Assembly (NCBI GenBank): GCA_964019165.1
Contig: OZ025283.1
Coordinates: forward strand, 9,878,501-9,942,500
Direction of reading: 5' to 3'
Length of the DNA: 64,000 nt
Origin: Mastigias papua
Taxonomy: Eukaryota; Cnidaria; Scyphozoa; Rhizostomeae; Mastigiidae
In this document: in pieces, positions 60,201 to 64,000 of the stretch
How positions within the stretch are numbered: position 1 is the stretch's first letter
Layout: each line of letters starts with the position of its first letter
The notes under the pieces: model-generated
Told to the model about the DNA's origin: nothing
The model's input: only the letters and a program-made list of their open reading frames with translations
Database searches by the model: none
Made by a program: the position numbers and the translations under genes

Positions 60201-63200
60201 ATCTGGCCATGTTCTCTATCTAACATTGAGTTCCCAGTCATAATTTTTGGGGGCTATATAAGGATTTTGCGAGGGCTATCTATCACCCGTGTAAATAGGT
60301 TTGTGAGGGAATTTGTGAGGGCGACAGTGATTGCCCATATAAAATGAAAAGGCCTGTTTTTATGCTTAGTTTACTCTAGGATTATATGCTTGCTTGTTTC
60401 ACTAATAGTGTTTTGGACTGTGTATCCTCATAACGTTTTTGACAGTGAACCCTAATGTTATGAAAGCTCAAGATAATGATACAATTTAACTATACAATCA
60501 TACACCTCACTATATTAGGTCAGTGCATAATTGGCAAGTCTGCAACATAATTCTTGGCAAAAAAATAATAATAATAGTAATTTTAGGCTTCTCATTGAAC
60601 ATGCAGATTAGGAATGAAATGAAAAGATGCGCTACAACTTGAGCTTATAAGTATTCCTGGGTGAATCGAACTAATTCCGCAACAATGATCTCTGTTTATT
60701 AGTTGCTAGTCATAGAAATGAGGGAAAATTAAGAGCTGAACTTTCCCACATAGCATAATTATATGCTAATTCAGTTAAAACATCGTTTAAGGATATCAAA
60801 ACGCACAAAGTTTTGCACAATCTTCGTAAAAACAAGGATATTTTTAATCTTAAACCTGATAAAGGTAGTGGAGTGGTAATATTAAATAGGACTGATCATA
60901 ATAGAGGCATTATGGATAGTATAGGTGATTCACATAGATTTATTGAGCTTGTGAGTGATCCCACTATAAGTAGAGAAGGTAAATTACAACGTTTCCTACG
61001 GGATCTTTTTTTTTCTATTCAAATATGAATATTTACAATATGTCTTACATTAACTATACCTATTCTAGTTATTATACAAACACTACAGGTACGATACCAT
61101 GGGGAGCAAGAAACAATGACTACCCCATGGCCAATACAGAAAGACATGCAACGTTAAACTAACATACAACTACATTACAACGATTAGAACTAATTGAAAA
61201 TGCATTAGAATCTGTCCCACATCAAATGCCAGGCAAGGGTTGCGATGACGAAAGTCACAGGCATGAGTACGGGATCTCAAAAAGAAGGGTAAAATTGATA
61301 AGGATATTTACAGCAGAATTTATCCATCGGGTTCACTACCAGCGCGAATTTATGGCTTACGATTAAGTCGCATAAAGTAATACCGCCGTTTCGACCTACT
61401 GTGTCCTCTGTTAATACATATAATTATCAATTATCTAAATACCTTTGTGGTCTCCTTCACCCTCTTCTACCTAACACATACAGCATTTCTGATACCTTCT
61501 CTTTTGTCCAAGAACTTAGTGATAAAGATTTCTCTAACAAATTTATGGTTTCTTTTGATGTAGTCAGCTTGTTTACTAACATACCTCTTAAAGAATGCAT
61601 TGATCTTTCAGTCTCATACATCTCGGTCGGATGGACTAATCTTAAGCTCTCCAGGAGTGACCTTACTAAACCCTTTTCGATTGCTACTTCTGAAACCCAC
61701 TTTCTTTTCAATTGTAAAATTTACGATCAAATTGATGGCGTTGCAATGGGCTCTCCACTTGCTTGCTCCTATACTTGCTAATCTGTTCTTAGGACATTAT
61801 GAAAATCTATAGCTCAACAACTATCGTGGTCCTTCTGTACATTTCTACCGACGATATGTTGATGGTACATTTTGTCATTTTGACAATGAGCATGATTCCT
61901 TACTTTTCTTTGAATACCTTAGCTCGCAGCACCCTGCTATTAAGTTTACTATGGAAAAAGAAATGAACAAGACTTTAGCCTTTCTTGATGTTCGCATTGA
62001 AAATAAAATCCCTTCTGGTCTCATAACATCGGTTTATCGCAAGCCAACATTTACTGGGTTGCTTACCAATTTCTTCAGTTTCACACCTTTTTCTTATAAA
62101 CTTGGTCTTATACGCAATCTATTGGATAGAGCCTATAAAATTAATAATACTCTTTCTGGTTTCAATGAAGAAGTTAAAAGACTTTCTCATATTTTCCAAA
62201 AGAATCAATTTCCTGAGGGTATGATAAATAAGGCTGTTAAAACATATCTTGATAGTGTTAGCAATTCTGAGAATTTTGCTGCTGATTCTATTACATCTTC
62301 TAATGACATTTGCATTCTCAATTTTAAGCTACCTTATCTTGTCTTGTCTAGCTTTGTACAACGTAAGGTGCGATCATTAGTCAAGCAGTATTGCAAAGGT
62401 GTTAAGATTAAGCTAGTTTTCTCCTCTTTTATAATTAAAAACTTAATGAAAGTTAAAGATTCTGTGCCCAGATCGCTCCGCTCAAATGTTACATATAAAT
62501 GTACATGTGCGGAATGTAATTCCGCGTACGTTGGTGAAACGAGCCGACACTTGTCAACAAGAGTACGTGAGCATTTGGTCACTGATAAAAATTCACACAT
62601 TTTTAAGCATTTAAAGGGCTCTGCTAAGTGTAGAAGTGCTTTCAATGATAGTTGCTTTAGAATATTAGATTCAGCAAGCACCCATTTTCAACTTAAGTTT
62701 AAAGAAGCTTTACATATTATGTGGGAAAAACCTATCTTAAATAAGCAAATCCAGCATTTTGAATTCTCACTTTGCTTCTAGTCTACCCTTTTAGCTTCAT
62801 AACGGTTCTTCGTTCTTTTTTCGAATGTATGTACTTCTTTTTGTTCTTATGATTCTTATGATTGCATTCTGTATTCAGCAACTGACGATGGATAACGTAT
62901 ATCCGAAACGTGTCTTGTAACTTGAAAAGTATTGTTGTATTTCTTCGTGTTCTTTCTTATTTTATCCTATTGAGAAGTTTTGGAATATAACTAATTGTGA
63001 TAATGCACCTCTCTAAAACTTGGTAAGGTAAAATTGGTTCGCTTGTAAAGTACATATTACATTTAGAATATATGTTTCATATAACAGATGTTACAGTGCA
63101 TATCAGATACAAGTGTGAAGTAGCTAGGAAGTATGTAGGCCAATCCCACTATTCCAAACTGAGATCATCATGTGGCTAAAATTGCTGTTTAAATATAGGG

Positions 63201-63931
63201 GCCCTCCTTTGGAATAAAGTAGATGAGAGGACAAAGATGTCAGCTTCTGTGCGATCTTTCATCAGCTTGTTATTCTCCAAGTACAATTTTAGATTTTAAC
63301 ATATTGTATATTGTATATTGTATATAGGATTTGAAACTTGTAATATTATATAACTTTAAATGTATCTTTTATGCACTTTCCTCTCTAGTATTTTTGTGTG
63401 GTGGTTTGTAAAGCAATTTAGACATTTGACTGAAACCAGTGCCCTGCTTTTTTAGTGATACTTGACATGAGTTCAAATGAGTGAGGGAGAGGAAACAAAT
63501 TGGAATTTGAGAATTCTCAGAGCATTAGTTATCCCAAGAATAGTTATTATATTGAAATAATTGCATGTCAAGTGAAGTTTTGAATGTTTTAGGATGCAAG
63601 GCAGCAGAGTGGCCCAAACCCATACACCAACTCCAGTGTCTCAAATGGGCCACAATCACAGTATGGAAACAATGGATATGGCATACAGCTGCAGCCTCCA
63701 AATAATGGAAGTGGTGTAACTGCTGCTCCCAGTCCTTATATGCTGAATACAAATCCATGTTCTGCGTTGGTGAACATATTTATCCAGATGCCTGGTGGTT
63801 CGCAATTGACAAGTACAGCAAATAACAGTGCTGGTGTAACCACACCACAGAATCTTATCATTCAACCATGCCCCACAAATGAGCAAGGGGGGAATATTCA
63901 GCAATCACAGCAGCAAGCTGGAATGAACCAG
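57234..63931 (+). CDS. MS4A/CD20-like four-transmembrane protein, gene B (paralogue of A)
   Basis: Coding exons 57234-57473, 58855-58911, 59452-59811 and 63593-63931 have exactly the same lengths as those of gene A and are phase 0 throughout. The product shares TM1 (GFVEFVLGLLNIF), TM2, TM3 (IAAFLALSISSLILTLLML), the Cys-containing loop YQICSYGYHPTWQYYC, TM4 (IGFLVFLIICELGCSIGS), the Cys-rich patch and the Gln/Asn/Pro tail (PCSALVNIFIQMPGGSQL). By eye exon 3 is about 87% identical in protein to A, exon 1 about two thirds. After 63931 either CAG|GTAGTT splicing or read-through to TGA at 63974-63976 is possible; the window ends soon after. Family assignment is by topology and motif style only. 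Confidence 0.75.
57474..58854 (+). other. intron 1 of gene B, homologous to intron 1 of gene A
   Basis: Words such as ccagctatcataatg (58144 and 27600) and the block around gaaac(c/t)atgtg(c/t)gcacttg (58432 and 28020) occur in the same order in both introns, showing that the duplication included introns. Confidence 0.55.
60813..61781 (+). pseudogene. Penelope-like RT, 5' half (broken)
   Basis: The frame 60813-61028 gives the N-terminal block (NLRKNKDIFNLKPDKGSG). After a disrupted region, 61401-61781 gives the RT palm start (SFDVVSLFTNIPLKECI) and motif B-like QIDGVAMGSPLAC, then a stop caused by a small frame change at about 61765. Confidence 0.75.
61951..62781 (+). pseudogene. Penelope-like RT thumb and GIY-YIG endonuclease
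   Basis: A 276-residue frame: the FLDVRIENK and VYRKPTFTGLLTNFFSFTP motifs that follow the RT catalytic site in this family, a long helical linker, then the endonuclease: YKCTCAECNSAYVGETSRHL with RVREH, and a terminal HIMWEKPILNKQ. The usual GIY is replaced by SAY. Just upstream, near 61850-61875, the catalytic box reads YVDG rather than YVDD. Confidence 0.75.
62870..62935 (+). ncRNA. hammerhead-like core downstream of the Penelope ORF
   Basis: CTGACGA (62882-62888; the seventh core position may vary), one unpaired T, stem II GGAT...ATCC (62890-62893 and 62901-62904), GAAAC (62905-62909) and GTGTC. Next to the core, stem I has four pairs (GCAA with TTGT) and perhaps three more after an internal loop. 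The location 100 bases after the endonuclease stop is where such ribozymes are known in Penelope-like elements. Confidence 0.5.
62941..63592 (+). other. end of intron 3 of gene B
   Basis: No gene or further element end recognised. A short TATTGTATAT repeat lies near 63301-63327. Confidence 0.35.
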
Positions 63932-64000
63932 GTAGTTTTCCCTTTTATTTATATTTTGCCATCATATAGGGGCTGAGATATGACATGGTAGAGTATGGGC

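Larger units (their letters stand above)
60660..62940 (+). mobile_element. Penelope-like retroelement, decayed, with RT and GIY-YIG domains
   Basis: The element lies in intron 3 of gene B, in sense. The order is an N-terminal domain (DIFNLKPDKGSGVVILNR, 60840-60900), a scrambled stretch with an unrelated-looking insert (about 61029-61260), RT motifs (FMVSFDVVSLFTNIPL, then QIDGVAMGSPLA), a frameshift near 61765, RT motif C, and a C-terminal GIY-YIG endonuclease ending at 62781. A hammerhead-like core follows 100 bases later. Stops and shifts make it non-functional. Confidence 0.85.

Overview
The window is nuclear DNA from an animal. It has AT-rich spliced genes with GT-AG introns, metazoan gene families (tandem C2H2 zinc fingers, a FAM199X orthologue, a NEK-type kinase, a pair of MS4A/CD20-like four-TM genes) and a dense load of Penelope-like, CR1-like, Copia, PIF/Harbinger, hAT-like and Tc1/mariner-like elements. 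This mix suggests an invertebrate, probably marine, but I cannot name the phylum. All five host genes I could build are on the + strand.

Layout. 1-150: possible 3' end of an upstream coding exon. 1.19-4.56 kb: a three-exon gene for a 414-residue protein with ten C2H2 fingers. 4.9-6.5 kb: TG and TA microsatellites, then a 182-bp inverted-repeat element whose apex is a hammerhead-ribozyme-like core. 7.59-10.91 kb: eight 3' exons of a FAM199X orthologue. 12.46-24.0 kb: a NEK-like kinase gene with acidic YxDDF tail motifs; one C-lobe exon was not found and the 3' end is ambiguous. 26.48-38.9 kb: four-TM gene A. 57.23-63.93 kb: its tandem paralogue B, with coding exons of identical length (240, 57, 360 and 339 nt); B runs off the window edge.

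The introns and the space between A and B are full of mobile DNA. Intron 3 of A holds long TA tracts, the 3' end of a Penelope-like element (PLE), a CR1-like LINE, and an apparently intact PIF/Harbinger element nested in that LINE. Removing the Harbinger and one 3-bp duplication restores the LINE reading frame. Intron 3 of B holds a decayed PLE with RT and GIY-YIG domains and a downstream hammerhead-like core. Between A and B lie three fragments of one retroelement C-terminus, several hAT-like and Tc1-like non-autonomous elements, a 20-bp satellite with a palindromic CCGCGCGG core (85 units, no length change, then an orientation switch), an OTU-like fragment, and a Copia element nested in a Tc1-like MITE that itself sits in another repeat.

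The most unusual signals are: (1) hammerhead-like cores of one architecture tied to PLE ends and TA tracts, the best being a foldback element with long helices; (2) the 20-bp CpG-palindrome satellite; (3) an 80-bp copy of Copia RNase H inserted upstream of RT in the same element; (4) the Harbinger-in-LINE nest. Exon coordinates were worked out by eye from splice consensus, reading phase and, for A and B, paralogue comparison. No alignment or database search was run.
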